64,000 nt of DNA from Vombatus ursinus (GCF_900497805.2 NW_020945064.1:8885708-8949707), one strand, 5' to 3'. Positions 41,353-51,943 are shown, numbered from the stretch's first letter. Made by a program: numbers and translations. The notes: generated by a model from the sequence alone, not told the origin.

Positions 41353-41660
41353 CTGACACCAGACTTGTATGATATCTTTGTGGATCTGGGCACTGACTTA
41401 TGTGCTACCAGCTCAGTCTTAAATAAAACTGTGAAGAAAAATTGTTTCTATTCATCAGCTATAGCCTGCCTTTCATAATCCTTATCCTCCCCCAGTGGCA
41501 CCATCCTTTCCCTCTCTCGGTAAGGCTCTCTTACAACTTCTACCTCCTTTCAAATGCCCATGCTCCCTCTCTCTTATATCAACCATGTATAGCTTAGTAT
41601 GAATTTAGTCCAGAAAGTCCTACTTTAATGACTCATTGTTACGTAGAAGTGACCCTAGAT
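41353..41660. other. Unique intronic sequence
   Basis: No repeat recognised. Confidence 0.4.
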
Positions 41661-41663
41661 CAG

Positions 41664-41880
41664 GGAAGCTTAACCTGGGGACAAAAAACCCAGATTTCAG
41701 GGGGTCCATGAACTTGGTTGGGAAAAAAATTACATCTTTGTTTTGATAAAATTGATTTCCTTTGTAATCCTATGTACTTTATTTTGTGCATTTAAAAATA
41801 CTGTTCTGAGAAGGGGGCTACAGGCATCACCGGACTGTCAAAATGACCTATGACACCAAAATGGCTAAGAACCCTTCGCC
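41664..41880 (+). mobile_element. hAT-like non-autonomous DNA transposon, copy 1
   Basis: Inverted ends 'aagcttaacctgggg' and 'ggctaagaaccctt', internal 'ggtccatgaacttgg', 'ttacatctttgttttgat' and 'ctgttctgagaagggggcta'. Confidence 0.75.
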
Positions 41881-42029
41881 TAGGTCCTCAGAGATTATAT
41901 CAGCAGAGGATAAGGTCTAGCAGGTTCTATCATAATAGAAAGATTTTAAGGATGGTCACAGTAGAGTGAGTCTGCTATATGAAGGCCAACTCAGCTCAGT
42001 ACAGTAGGTTAACTACTCACTAATGAATT

Positions 42030-42212
42030 TTTATAGATTTAGAGATGGAAGATCAATTAACCCAATCCTATTACTTTAAACATGAGGCACCAAAGGCCAA
42101 AAGAGGTTGATGCTTGGCCAAGGTTACGTAGGAAGTTTCCAAGATGGGATTCCAACCCAGATCCTCCACCTCTCCATCCAGTAGTTTCCTTGGTACCACA
42201 CTGCCATCTTTG
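42030..42212 (-). mobile_element. MIR CORE-SINE, diverged
   Basis: 'gatgcttggccaaggttacg', 'ttccaacccagatcctccac'. Confidence 0.72.
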
Positions 42213-42364
42213 ATCATGGCAACCTCTAAAACAGAGAAAAATACAAGTGGCCCTCAGCTTCCAGTATGGCCCCTTCTGTTTCCTCAATGAATATTGTGGG
42301 ATGGTAGAAATTGGTACAGAAGATGCTAGGAATTAAATAATTTTCTGTTCTCATTCTACTTTGC

Positions 42365-42545
42365 ATCATGGAACCCTCTGAACAGTCTGGAAAAACACAT
42401 GGACCCCTTCTCAGAATGTTTTTAAATGTATGAAATAAAATATATAGGATTACAAAGGAAACCAATTGTATTGAAATACAGTTATCAAAATATTTTTTAA
42501 AAGTTCACGGATTCGAGGTTGAAAATCCATTATTTAGGTAGCCCA
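42365..42545 (-). mobile_element. hAT-like non-autonomous DNA transposon, copy 2
   Basis: 'accccttctcagaatgtttt', 'ggattacaaaggaaaccaat', 'atacagttatcaaaatattt', the antisense of the family at 41664. Confidence 0.75.
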
Positions 42546-42632
42546 TGAACCTTAACTATTGGTACTCTAAAACCTCCACTGACTAACCAATTGACATATT
42601 ACTGGAATGGATATTCCCATCCAACTTGGATG

Positions 42633-42862
42633 TCTTCCAGGCAATTCAAACTCAACACGTCCAAAACATAGCTCATTTTCTTTCTCCCTAAGAAAGCTCC
42701 CCCAATCCTAACTTCTCTCTTTTGTCGGGCACCGCCATTCTTCCTGTTGGCCCAGCATTTAGCACAGTGTCTGGTATACAGTAGGTGCACTATTCCTGTT
42801 GGCCCAGCATTTAGCACAGTGTCTGGTATACAGTAGGTGGTTAATAAATGACTGACTGGCTC
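42633..42862 (+). mobile_element. LINE2 pieces: ORF end and 3' tail
   Basis: 'attcaaactcaacacgtcca' then, after a jump, 'catttagcacagtgtctggt' and 'taataaatgactgactggc'. The tail carries a 52-bp duplication. Confidence 0.8.
42741..42840 (+). repeat. 52-bp tandem duplication in the L2 tail
   Basis: 'ttcctgttggcccagcattt' at 42741 and again at 42793. The two copies are identical over the shared 48 bp. Confidence 0.97.
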
Positions 42863-43181
42863 CTGACTGTCATATTAGAAGCCAGAAGGCAAAAATATTT
42901 TTGCAGCAAAACTGAAGGGCAGCTCATGGGTTTTTCCTGGAGACAGAAGGATTTGCTACAGTTAGCTTCATTATGACTCAAAGGCAGTAAGAAACATGAT
43001 TTTATGGAATACCTGGTCTTTTTGCCTAGAAGTGCCTTGGAAGAACACAGACAAAATGGCCACCATGAAGATCATTGCAGCTTACACGCCAATACCCGTC
43101 ACAGCAGATAAAGCAGAGAAATTCTCAACCGAGTCTTCCTACTCAAGTCAACATGCAATTCTCTTCTTGGTGACTTTGGTT
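42863..43181. other. Unique intronic sequence
   Basis: No repeat recognised over about 320 bp. Confidence 0.45.
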
Positions 43182-43370
43182 GATTCTAGTGCCTTCTCTC
43201 TGTTAATTATTTCCTTTTTATCCTGTACATAGACTGTTTGTACATATTTGTTTGTTGTCTCCCCTATTAGACTGTAAGCTCTTTGAGGGCAGGGACTACC
43301 TTTTGCCTTTTTTTTTTTTGTATCCTCAGCCTAGGTGCTTAATAAATGTAGACTGAATGATTGATTGAAG
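43182..43370 (+). mobile_element. LINE2 3' end
   Basis: 'gattctagtgccttctctct', 'agactgtaagctctttgagg', T11 run, 'ggtgcttaataaatg'. Confidence 0.9.
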
Positions 43371-43564
43371 GTTGGCTCACAGAAGTGTAGCAAAAAAATT
43401 CCAGTACTATATGTGGAAAACATGGGCTCAGCTTGATAAATAAAGAGGCCAAAGGATTGTAAACCACTTAGGCCTCAACCCCTAGGTGTGGGTAATACTT
43501 CTGTTCTGGGCATTCTTCTCTTATACCTCTACCCTCTCATTCAGGGATCCTATCAGCTTGCATG

Positions 43565-43743
43565 GATTCAACTCGATGTCAGAAAGTCATGGGTCCAAAT
43601 CCTGTCTCAGACACTTAATATTTGTGTGTCCCTTGGCAAGTCACTTGACTTCTTTGGGCCTCAGTTTCTTCAACTGTAAAATGAGGGAGTTGGCCTCAAT
43701 GGCTTCTAAGGTCCCTTCTGGCTCTAAATCTATGATACCATGA
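43565..43743 (+). mobile_element. MIR CORE-SINE
   Basis: 'gggtccaaatcctgtctcag', 'cctcagtttcttcaactgta', 'ctaaggtcccttctggctct'. Confidence 0.88.
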
Positions 43744-43754
43744 ACTCAGTGTAG

Positions 43755-43895
43755 GCATCTCCCAAATCTACATACCCAACTCTCATCTCTCTCCTGAGCT
43801 CTCCAACTATTTGCTAGCCATCTCCACTTGGATTTCCCACAAGCAATTCAAACTCAACGTGACCAAAACAGAACTCGTTCTCTTCTTAAAGATCA
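43755..43895 (+). mobile_element. LINE2 internal fragment
   Basis: 'catctcccaaatctacatac', 'agcaattcaaactcaacgtg', 'accaaaacagaactcgttct'. Confidence 0.8.
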
Positions 43896-44324
43896 GGATT
43901 CAGCTCTCTAGCACACTGAAGAGCTCTTCTATCATAGAACTTGGACAATAATTAAACAGGATGAGAAGGTATGGAGGGGATTTGATCTGTACATTGATGA
44001 GATTAAAAATCCACTGAAACAGGGATTTAAGTGAATGATTAAAACCCCAGAAGATGTTATTTTAAGTCTCATTTCTCATTATAGAATCAAAGATTTTTGT
44101 CCCCATTAGAGCAATTATCAGGAATTAGTGAGTAACTAGGGAGGGCTTCGAGGGGGCAGGGAGGAGGGGCATGATAGGAGTTTTCTTAAGCCGGTGATTT
44201 CATTAGCATAGGGAGCTTTTCTTGGGGAAATTCCCTCCACTAGGACAGATCAACACTTAGTCTTAGAGTTAGCTGGGGCCCTGAGGGTTTCAGTGCCAGG
44301 ATCTGGGACATCCAATCAGTATTT
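43896..44324. other. Repeat-free stretch, about 430 bp
   Basis: No repeat recognised. Contains 'gaatcaaagattttt' (TCF/LEF-like) at 44086 and 'tttcattagcatag' at 44198. Function is inference. Confidence 0.45.
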
Positions 44325-44400
44325 GTTAACAGGGGAAACTCACACTCAGGTCTTCCCAACTCCGAGACCAGTTCTCTCCATTATACTATGTCACCTCCAT
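44325..44400 (-). mobile_element. MIR head fragment
   Basis: 'cactcaggtcttcccaactc', 'ctccattatactatgtcacc'. Confidence 0.6.
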
Positions 44401-44633
44401 AGCAGGCTCTCCTGATGCTATAACATCACATTTCACAAGGGAAGGCTATTTATTCTTCTCATGGACAGTAGACAGACTCTGCTTCTCCTCTCCTTCTCCA
44501 TCACACTCTTCTAACCTCCTTCAGATCCCAAATGATGGAAAGAACATAAAGAAGGACCTTTCTGTTGTTCCTTCACCTGATTTCAAAATGCAACCCCTTT
44601 GTAGTTATGGCAGGTAGAATCTGTATCTCAAGT
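44401..44633. other. Unique intronic sequence
   Basis: Nothing recognised. Confidence 0.4.
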
Positions 44634-44634
44634 C

Positions 44635-44845
44635 CAGAAGTTCTTAACTTTTGTCAGGGCCAAACCTCTGGCGAAGCCTCTGGATCCCTTCTCAGAAGAT
44701 GAGCATTTTTTAAAAAAATTCATAATTGAAGAAATACTACATTTCAGAGAGAGGTCAGTGAAAATAAAGATGTAATATTTTTTCCTATTCAGGTTCATAG
44801 GTTCCTCGAAATTTATGCATGGACCAGAGCTCTTAATCTATGGGT
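44635..44845 (-). mobile_element. hAT-like non-autonomous DNA transposon, copy 3
   Basis: 'agttcttaacttttgtcagg' and 'agagctcttaatctatgggt' ends; internal 'cccttctcagaag' and 'gtcagtgaaaataaagatgt'. Confidence 0.75.
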
Positions 44846-44889
44846 ATTTGTCATATCCCCTAGACAGCTCTCCTTTATTCTGGGAGTCA

Positions 44890-45400
44890 TACAATTATGG
44901 AGTCTCAGACTTGGAAGGAACCCCAGAGGTCATATAGTCCTGTACTGAATAGGAACCCTTTGACCATATCTATGGTGTGTGGTCATAAAGCTTTCATTTG
45001 AAGTCTTTCAGTAGGAGGAAACTCTTTATAACTTCCTTCCCCTTCCCCACAGAAGGATGATCCCTTTGTCGACATCTCTGATCACTGGGAAATTTTTCTG
45101 TACATGAAACCAAAGCCTGTCCCTCTGCCACCTCCACCCATTGCTATGAGCTGTGTCCATTGGAATCCTAGAGTAACATGTTTATCTGTCTTCCAACTGA
45201 CAGACTTTCAAATATTAAAAGATTGCTATTTTGTCCTCTGTAAGTTTTGCTTCTCCAGATTAAAGATTCCTAGATCCTCATGTAGCCTGGTCTCCTGTTG
45301 CAACTGCCTTCTACTCACTAGCAGCCAGCTTAATTTTCTATTCTCAGGCCAACCATGAACAGCCCACCCAGGTGCTACAGAAAGTTTCAAGCACTGGAAA
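44890..45400 (-). mobile_element. L3/CR1-type LINE, about 510 bp
   Basis: 'cttggaaggaaccccagagg', 'tttgcttctccagattaaag', 'gatcctcatgtagcctggtc'. Antisense. Confidence 0.75.
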
Positions 45401-45675
45401 AAATTATCACCTGCCACCTGCCCTCTGAAACTCACCCAGGAGAAGGTCAGAGTAATTGTCACATAATAATATATCCACCTTCGTCTAGTGGGGAAAGCTC
45501 AGCGGATAAGGGTAGATCCAAACCCATCAATCAGGTAGAGAACTGTCACTGGCACATTTCAGCTCTGCCAGGTTCTAAACTTTGTCACTGACCTTGTTTC
45601 ATGACAGTTAAAAGGCTGCTGACCCAGGAAAATTATGGATATCACTATAGAGAGAAGAAAATTCAATTTGGGAAC
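45401..45675. other. Unassigned sequence
   Basis: No family recognised. Confidence 0.35.
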
Positions 45676-45679
45676 AATC

Positions 45680-45897
45680 TCAGGGGGAAAACAATGACAT
45701 TGAGAGGGATCAAGAAAGATTTCTTGCAGAAGATGGGACTTCAGCTGAAACTTGAAGGAAGCCAGGAAAGCCTGGAAGCAGAGATGTTGGAGAACATTCC
45801 AGACATGGTGACAGGCAGTGAAAATGCCCAGAATCAGGAGATAGAGTGTCTTGGGTGGGGAACAGCAAAGAAGCTAGGGTCACTAGTATGGGTTAAA
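45680..45897 (-). mobile_element. LINE2 3' UTR fragment
   Basis: 'gaaagatttcttgcagaaga', 'aaacttgaaggaagccagga', 'tgaaaatgcccagaatcagg'. Confidence 0.88.
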
Positions 45898-45959
45898 CTC
45901 TGTCATCTCTGGGCTGAACTCTATCATCTTGACACAAAGGATTCAACCTTCCTAAGGAT

Positions 45960-46090
45960 TCACTCCTCCTGACTTCCCTGTTACTTTCAAAAGTGCCATC
46001 ATTCTCTCAATCACCCAACCTCACAACTGAGAGGCCATCCTCATCTATAACACTGTCATTCATCCCCCATATGCAAATCAGTTGCCCAAT
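45960..46090 (+). mobile_element. LINE2 internal fragment, sense
   Basis: 'gccatcattctctcaatcac', 'gaggccatcctcatctataa', 'catatgcaaatcagttgccc'. Opposite in orientation to the neighbouring L2 piece. Confidence 0.75.
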
Positions 46091-46095
46091 CTAGT

Positions 46096-46257
46096 ATAAT
46101 GAACAAAGGACAGAGCATTGGATTTGGAGCCAAGGAGACCAGGTTTCAAATACTGCCTCATATGCATACGAGCTGTGTGACCCTGACAACTCATCTAACT
46201 TCTTAGTGCCATGTTTTTCTCACCTATAAAATGAAAGCACTGGACATGATGGCCCAA
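46096..46257 (+). mobile_element. MIR CORE-SINE
   Basis: 'attggatttggagccaagga', 'agctgtgtgaccctgacaac', 'tcacctataaaatgaaagca'. Confidence 0.82.
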
Positions 46258-46296
46258 AGACCTGGCACTCTATCTACTGCACCACCTAGCTGCCCA
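46258..46296 (-). mobile_element. WSINE head fragment
   Basis: Only 'ctactgcaccacctagctgc' and a few flanking bases remain. Confidence 0.75.
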
Positions 46297-46304
46297 TTGT
46301 TTCC

Positions 46305-46428
46305 CCAGCCCCTTAAGGGGGTAAAAAGTAAGCTCCTTGAGGCCAGAGATTACTGTGTTTTGGTCGTTGAGCACTTAACAGAGGGCCTGGTACATAGTTG
46401 GCACTTCATCAATGCTTACTGAAATAAA
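46305..46428 (+). mobile_element. LINE2 3' end
   Basis: 'aagctccttgaggccagaga', 'gggcctggtacatagttggc'. Confidence 0.82.
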
Positions 46429-46432
46429 TTCC

Positions 46433-46480
46433 CCAGGGATCTGTCCTTGGTCCTGAGCTGTTCAACATAGACCTGCAGAA
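46433..46480 (+). mobile_element. L3/CR1-type RT fragment
   Basis: Translates as GSVLGPELFNIDL, close to the QGSVLGPxLFNIFINDL motif of CR1-clade reverse transcriptases. Confidence 0.55.
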
Positions 46481-46527
46481 TCATAGACTGAGAGCTGAGA
46501 GGGATCTCATAGTCAGTCAGTCAGCAA

Positions 46528-46785
46528 GAGGAATAAGGAAATAAGCATTTATGTAGCACTCATTATGTTCCAGGCACTGTGCTTAATGCTTTTAAAATAT
46601 TTTCTCATTTGATCCTCACAATAACCCTACAGGATAGGTGCTAGTATTATTATTATTATTCCCATTTTACAGTTGAAGAAACTGAGACAAACAGAGGTGA
46701 AGTGACTTGCCCAGGGTCAGACAGATAATAAGTGTCTGAAGCTGGATTTGAACTCAAGTCTTCCTGAATCCACAGCGTCCAAGGT
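46528..46785 (-). mobile_element. MIR/THER1 CORE-SINE, near full length
   Basis: 'aaataagcatttatgtagca', 'ttgatcctcacaataaccct', 'ttttacagttgaagaaactg', 'gatttgaactcaagtcttcc'. Confidence 0.92.
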
Positions 46786-46789
46786 TGCA

Positions 46790-47400
46790 GAGAAGTCAAG
46801 AAGTCCAAGGATTGAGAAAAAAACTATTGGATTTTGTGATTAAGAGACCATCGGTAACTCTGGAGAGATTTTTCAGTTGAATAATGAGGTCAGAAGGGAG
46901 ACTGCAGTGTTTGGAAAGACGTGAGAGGGGAAGTGGAGGCATGTACTATGAATGGCTTTCTCAAGTAGTTTAACTGAAAAGGGGAGGAGAGATATGAGGC
47001 TAGCTAGTGAGGATGGTCAGATCAAGGAAGGGTTTTTAAGGATGGGATAGGACATCACTGTTTTCGTAGGCAGTAATGAAGGAGCCCATAGATAGGAAAA
47101 GAATAAAGATTAGAGTGGAAAGAATCTGCTGGAGAAGACGGGAGGGGACAGGATTGTGGGTGCTTGTAAAGAGATTTTCCTTGACAAGAAGAAGGTCAAC
47201 CTCTTTATGCAAGATGGGTGAAGCAGGAGAGAGTGGAGGAAGATGTATGAATCATGTACAAAGAGGAGGACAGGAGAAGAGGGAGCCCTTGGAGAATGGC
47301 TTCAACTTTTTCTATGAATTGTGAAGCCTCAGCTGAGAAAGCGGGTGTGAAGGGGGCTGTGGGAGGCTTGAGGAGGAATGCAAATATTTGGAATAGCCAC
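46790..47400 (-). mobile_element. LINE2 ORF2 upstream region, antisense
   Basis: Antisense words 'gattaagagaccatcggtaa', 'ggagagatatgaggctagct' and 'aggcagtaatgaaggagccc' recall L2 ORF2 between endonuclease and RT. The minus-strand translation has SQFIEKVEAILQGLPLLLSS. The assignment is from memory. Confidence 0.6.
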
Positions 47401-47432
47401 AAATTACTCTGAATTTTAGATGATAGGAACAT

Positions 47433-47622
47433 CTTTCTGACTTCAAATCTGGCCTTAGACACTTCCTAGATGTGTGACCTTGGGCAAGTCACTTAATCCT
47501 ATTTGCTTCAGTTTCTTCATCTGTCAAATGAACTGGAGAAGGAAATGGCAAACCACTCCAGTATCTTTCCCAAGAAAACCCCAAATAGAATCATGGAGAC
47601 TAAAAAATGACTGAACAACATA
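47433..47622 (+). mobile_element. MAR1-type CORE-SINE, 5' truncated
   Basis: 'tgtgaccttgggcaagtcac', 'gaactggagaaggaaatggc', 'gtatctttcccaagaaaacc', 'atgactgaacaaca'. Confidence 0.93.
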
Positions 47623-47625
47623 GTG

Positions 47626-47720
47626 AAATTAGTTAGCCAAATGACCTTGGGCAAATCATTTCTATCTCTCTAAGCCTCAGTTTCCTCATGCGTAAAATGA
47701 GGGTGTTAGACTATATCAAT
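47626..47720 (+). mobile_element. MIR core fragment
   Basis: 'gaccttgggcaaatcatttc', 'cctcagtttcctcatgcgta'. Confidence 0.8.
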
Positions 47721-47737
47721 GAAAAGTAAACATAAGT

Positions 47738-48652
47738 CAATGAAAAGTCAACAAATCAAGAAGCATTTATTAAGTGCCTACTTAATAAATAAATAAATAA
47801 ATAAAAACTGTGCCAAGTGCTGGAAATACAAAGAAAGACAAAAAACAGTCCCTGTTTGCAAGGAGCTCACAGTCTAATGGGGGAGATGACAAGTTAACAA
47901 CTAGGTATCAACATAGCAAGGAGGCCTGTGTCACTGGGTCAAAGAATTCATGTTGGGGAGTAAGGTGTAAGAAGATTAGAAAGATAGGAGGGGGTCTGTT
48001 ATGAAGGGCTTTGAATGCCAAACAAGATATTCTATTTGATCCTGGAAGTAATGGGATGCTGCTATACTTTACTGAATTGGGGTATTTATTGAATGAGGGG
48101 GGGTAACAGTCAGAGCTGTACTCTAGGAAGATCAATTTCCCAGCTGAGCACAGGATGGACTGGAGTGGGAAGAGATATGAGGCAGGTTGATCAATTAGAA
48201 GGTTATTGCAATAGTCCAGGTGGGAGGAGAAGAGGGCTTGCCCCAGAGGGGTGGTAGTGTCAGAGGAGAGAAAGGAGCATACAGGAGAGATGGCACAAAG
48301 GTACAAAGGAGAAGACTTGGCAGCTGATTGGATATGGGGTGAGGGGAGGGAAGAGACTGGGGAGTCAAAGATGACCCCAGTCGTGAGCCTGAGTGACTGG
48401 GAGCACAGCGGTATCTTCCATAGTAATGGAGAAGTTAGGAAGCGGGAGGATATGGGTGAAAAGATAATGGGCTCAATTCTGGATTGGTTGAGTTTAAGAT
48501 GGCAAAGGAACTAGAAATGCAAAGCTGGAGTTTAAGAGAAAGATCAGGGCTGGACAGATGGATCTGAGAATCATCTACTCAGAGATGATAATTAAATCCA
48601 TGGGGATTGATGGGAATCACCAAGCAAAAGAGTTAGAGAAGAGCCCAAGACA
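47738..48652 (-). mobile_element. LINE2 3' region, about 900 bp
   Basis: From the end ('agaagcatttattaagtgcc', with an (AAAT) run at 47787-47805) through 'gaagggctttgaatgccaaa', 'ttattgcaatagtccaggtg', 'gtcaaagatgaccccagtcg' and 'gagatgataattaaatccat'. It is the longest unbroken antisense L2 in the window. Confidence 0.95.
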
Positions 48653-48667
48653 ATTCAATTTGGTTCT

Positions 48668-48722
48668 CGTTCGTTCTCTCTCTCTCTCTCTCCCCCTCCC
48701 TCCCTCCCTCTCTCTCTCGCGA
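48668..48722 (+). repeat. (CT)n/(CCCT)n tract at a SINE tail
   Basis: Pyrimidine run where the T tail of the adjacent antisense SINE should be. Confidence 0.93.
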
Positions 48723-48837
48723 GGCAATTGGGGTTAAGTGACTTGCCCAGGGTCACACAGCTAGGAAGTGTAAAGTGTCTGAGGCCGGATTTGAACTCAG
48801 GGCCGGGGCTCTATCCACTGCGCCACCTAGCTACCCC
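48723..48837 (-). mobile_element. Marsupial tRNA-derived SINE (WSINE1 type)
   Basis: 'ggcaattggggttaagtgac' to 'cgccacctagctaccccc' with a short internal deletion. Likely target repeat atttggttc / atttgcttc. Confidence 0.94.
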
Positions 48838-48984
48838 CGATTTGCTTCCCTCTACTGAGGTTCAGTGTCCATTTTATTTGACCAGTTATCTAAATTCTTA
48901 AACTTATCCTAGATTCTGTTTCTCTTCCTGCTTCTCAAGCCAATGTCTTCTTCAGCTAGTCGTTGCTTTCATATCCTGCCACTG

Positions 48985-49372
48985 TGGATAGCTCTAAGGA
49001 TTCAGTCCTGAAATCTCTCTGCTTTCTCCCTTTCTATCCTATTCCCTTAGGCAGTTCATCTGCTCTCCTGGTTCACAGGGGCCTCTAGGTGGTGCCATAG
49101 TGCATAGAGTGCCAGGCCTGGAGTCAAGAAGACTCATGTTCCTGAGTTCAAAGCTGGCCTCAGACACTTACTAGCTGTGTGACTCTGGACAAGTCACTTA
49201 ACTCTGATTGCCTCAGTTTCCTCATCTGACAAATGAGCTGGAGAAGGAAATGGCAAACCACTCCAGTATCTTTCCCAAGAAAACCCCAAAGGAGGTTACA
49301 AAGATTTGGACACGACTAAAAAGAATGAACAACATGGTTCATAGAACTAATTACTAGATGATGACAGTTAGC
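48985..49372 (+). mobile_element. LINE2 fragment split by MAR1
   Basis: 'ggattcagtcctgaaatctc' and 'gcagttcatctgctctcctg' before the MAR1, 'aactaattactagatgatga' after it. Confidence 0.65.
49083..49332 (+). mobile_element. MAR1-type CORE-SINE, full length
   Basis: 'ctaggtggtgccatagtgca' through 'gagctggagaaggaaatggc' to 'atttggacacgactaaaaag' and 'gaacaaca'. A 6-7-bp repeat (tggttca) flanks it. Confidence 0.96.
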
Positions 49373-49407
49373 TTTCTTAGATCCAAGTGATACAGTCTAT
49401 GCAGCAA

Positions 49408-49592
49408 CCCTGATGTACTGGAAAGACCACAGGATATGGACCCAGGAGACCCGGGGTTGATCCTGGTTCTAACACTTATTTTTCTCTATAACCTCTTGGA
49501 GTCTCAATTTTTTCATCTGTAAAATGGGGATGATAAAACTTTAATTCTCTCTGGGTTGTTTTGAAGGATATTTCTTGGTTAAAAAGCTACCC
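49408..49592 (+). mobile_element. MIR CORE-SINE
   Basis: 'ggaaagaccacaggatatgg', 'caattttttcatctgtaaaa', 'gggttgttttgaaggat'. Confidence 0.8.
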
Positions 49593-49619
49593 AGATGTGC
49601 CACGCTACTGATTATTTTT

Positions 49620-50070
49620 AAAAATAGTACCAAAGACAAAACTCCTTGACTTTTCCTTGGATTTCTTTGGCCTCAGCCCAGTTTCCCACTCAACACTGCT
49701 ACTGCCATCATTTCTCTCATTTTCTGGGCCTTCAACTTTAGTGATATCTTTGACACCTCCCACACCCAGTTACTTACTGCTTCTTATGACAATAACCTAG
49801 CTGTATTTATCCCTTCTCTTTTATCCTTTCTGTTAATTCCTTAGTCTGGGTCCTCTCTGCCTCCAGGCTCTCCTCCCTTCAATTAAGCCTACACCTCGTT
49901 GCTAAAACGATCTTGCATGCCCACTTCTTAAAACTTCTCAGAATTGCTACTGCCAACATGCAGGAGTCCTAAAACCTAGACTGTCACCCCCATGAGAGCA
50001 GGTCTAGAACAATGTCCTTTGCACAGTAGAGATAGATAATGTTTGTTCCATACAATTCATCTCAATTGGT
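49620..50070 (+). mobile_element. Diverged LINE2-like sequence with 3' end
   Basis: Pyrimidine-rich L2-like wording, firm only at the end ('actgtcacccccatgagagc', 'cctttgcacagtagagatag'). Confidence 0.5.
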
Positions 50071-50164
50071 TCTGATCACGCCCATACCTCACCCTCAAAA
50101 ATAATTCATCCACCTACTTGACAATGAAGATTTAAATTGCTTTATCAGGTAGAAGAAATCTTCT

Positions 50165-50358
50165 TGTAATAGAAAAGGCACTGGATTTGGGATCAGAAGA
50201 TTTGATGTGAATTAGATTTGAATCTTGGTTCTGCTATTTACTTGCGTGACCTTAGACAAGTCACTTAATGTCTCTGGTCCTCAGTTTCCTCACCTGTAAA
50301 AAGGGGGAACTGAACTAGAGAATCTCTCTAAGGTTCTCTCAGTTTTAACTCCTGAGCT
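50165..50358 (+). mobile_element. MIR CORE-SINE
   Basis: 'ggcactggatttgggatcag', 'gtgaccttagacaagtcact', 'cctcagtttcctcacctgta'. Confidence 0.88.
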
Positions 50359-50359
50359 T

Positions 50360-51000
50360 AAATCTTTTGCTCTACTATTGGAGATAAAGTTCCTAACATA
50401 AATACCTCCATGAGAAGTGAGACGGCTGCTTAGAATCATATTAATGTATACATGATGGATAGCTGGGGAAGAGGGCTTCCTGGTAGAATAGCTGTTTTAA
50501 AATCTTTCACCAGCTAACCAGATCATCTACATAGAATGACTTCAGGTATCTCTGGGACATCAGTTGGAGAAGGGCCAGCCATCCTCACCAACTGCCACCC
50601 AGCTGACCCAGCTAAAGCAGCAACGCCCCTGAGGGTGGGGCAGGAGGCAGTATGGGCGTCTCCCTTCAGACTCTGATGGAGACAGCCCAGGAGCCTAAAA
50701 TGCAACGGCCTTGGAAACAGCAATGCTTCCAGCCCAATGTCTTCAGCTGTCACCCCAGGAAGCCACCCCTACAAAGATGCAGCTTGGCCCCTGTGGGTAT
50801 CACAGACATAGCTACTGAATATCTAGAGAAGAGAGTTCTAACCACCAAACTTTCTGGTGCCATCAAATGGTTCCACATAAGAAACTGACATGACTTTATC
50901 AGTGGGGATGATATTAAAGAAGAGGCATTGACATCTGTGTTGTCCCTGTACCCTAAGGACCATGGGACCTCTCCACTTGACTTGCAGTCAAAATCTTCCA
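50360..51000. other. Repeat-free stretch, about 640 bp
   Basis: No recognised repeat. Moderately GC-rich at 50560-50800, no exon recognised. Confidence 0.5.
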
Positions 51001-51002
51001 CA

Positions 51003-51130
51003 TATTTTGTGTCCCTCATTAGAATGTGAACTCTTTGGGAGTATGAACTGACTGTCTTTCTCTTCGTCTCCCTAGTACTCAGCGCACTGCTTTGTACATA
51101 GTTCTTAATAAATGCTTTGATTCATTCTTT
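51003..51130 (+). mobile_element. LINE2 3' end
   Basis: 'cattagaatgtgaactcttt', 'agttcttaataaatgctttg'. Confidence 0.85.
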
Positions 51131-51144
51131 CATTCATAAACACT

Positions 51145-51905
51145 GATAAGTGTAAATTGAGCAACTCGATTAAAATTTTATTGATGCCTATTTTTCATTA
51201 CATGCTTTTCTGAATATATTTCTCTCCTCACCACCACCCAGAGAGTCTTCCATTATAATAAAAATTTTAAAAGGAAAAGAAGAAAAAGAAATTTAGTAAT
51301 ATTAATTAACACATTGCCTACAATTAATTGACGGTATATATAATAGGTCAAACTCATTGTCCCCCACCTCTACAGTGGCAGGAGGGAGGTACGTTTTCTC
51401 AACTGTTTTCCAGGGCCAGGCTTAGTCATTATAATGACACAGTGTTCAGTTTTGTCTTGTTCTTTCTGTTTACATTGTGCAGTCATTGTGTACCAATGGC
51501 TTTCCTAGCTCTGATTACTTCACTCTGTATAAATCTTCCCATGTTTCTCTGAATTATTCCCATTCATTATTTTGTACACTGCAGTAGCATACCATTACGA
51601 TCATGTACCATAATTTGTTTGGCCATCTCCCCAGTGGATGGGTCCCAGTGGATTTGTTTCCAATTCTTTGATACTACAAAAAGCATTTCTGTAACCCGAT
51701 TAAAATATACATACACATATACATGTACATGAATATATACACATGTATGTATTACATATATACATACATGTATATGAATATATATTATGTATAAATGACA
51801 ACATACTCTGCTGTTGAATCCTAAGTGTGCTTTTCTCACTCCAGTAGGGAAGGTCAATCTCATATGGGTTCACTGAAGATGGGGCAGACCTCCAGACTCA
51901 GAGCA
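51145..51905 (-). mobile_element. L1-type LINE 3' fragment, antisense
   Basis: 'tttgtacactgcagtagcat', 'aatttgtttggccatctccc' and 'ccaattctttgatactacaa' parallel the antisense of the L1 3' region seen in sense at 62700. An AT-rich run (51705-51790) interrupts it. Confidence 0.7.
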
Positions 51906-51916
51906 AAGAAGGATGG

Positions 51917-51943
51917 ATGATGGTGGTGGTGGTGGTGGTGCTT

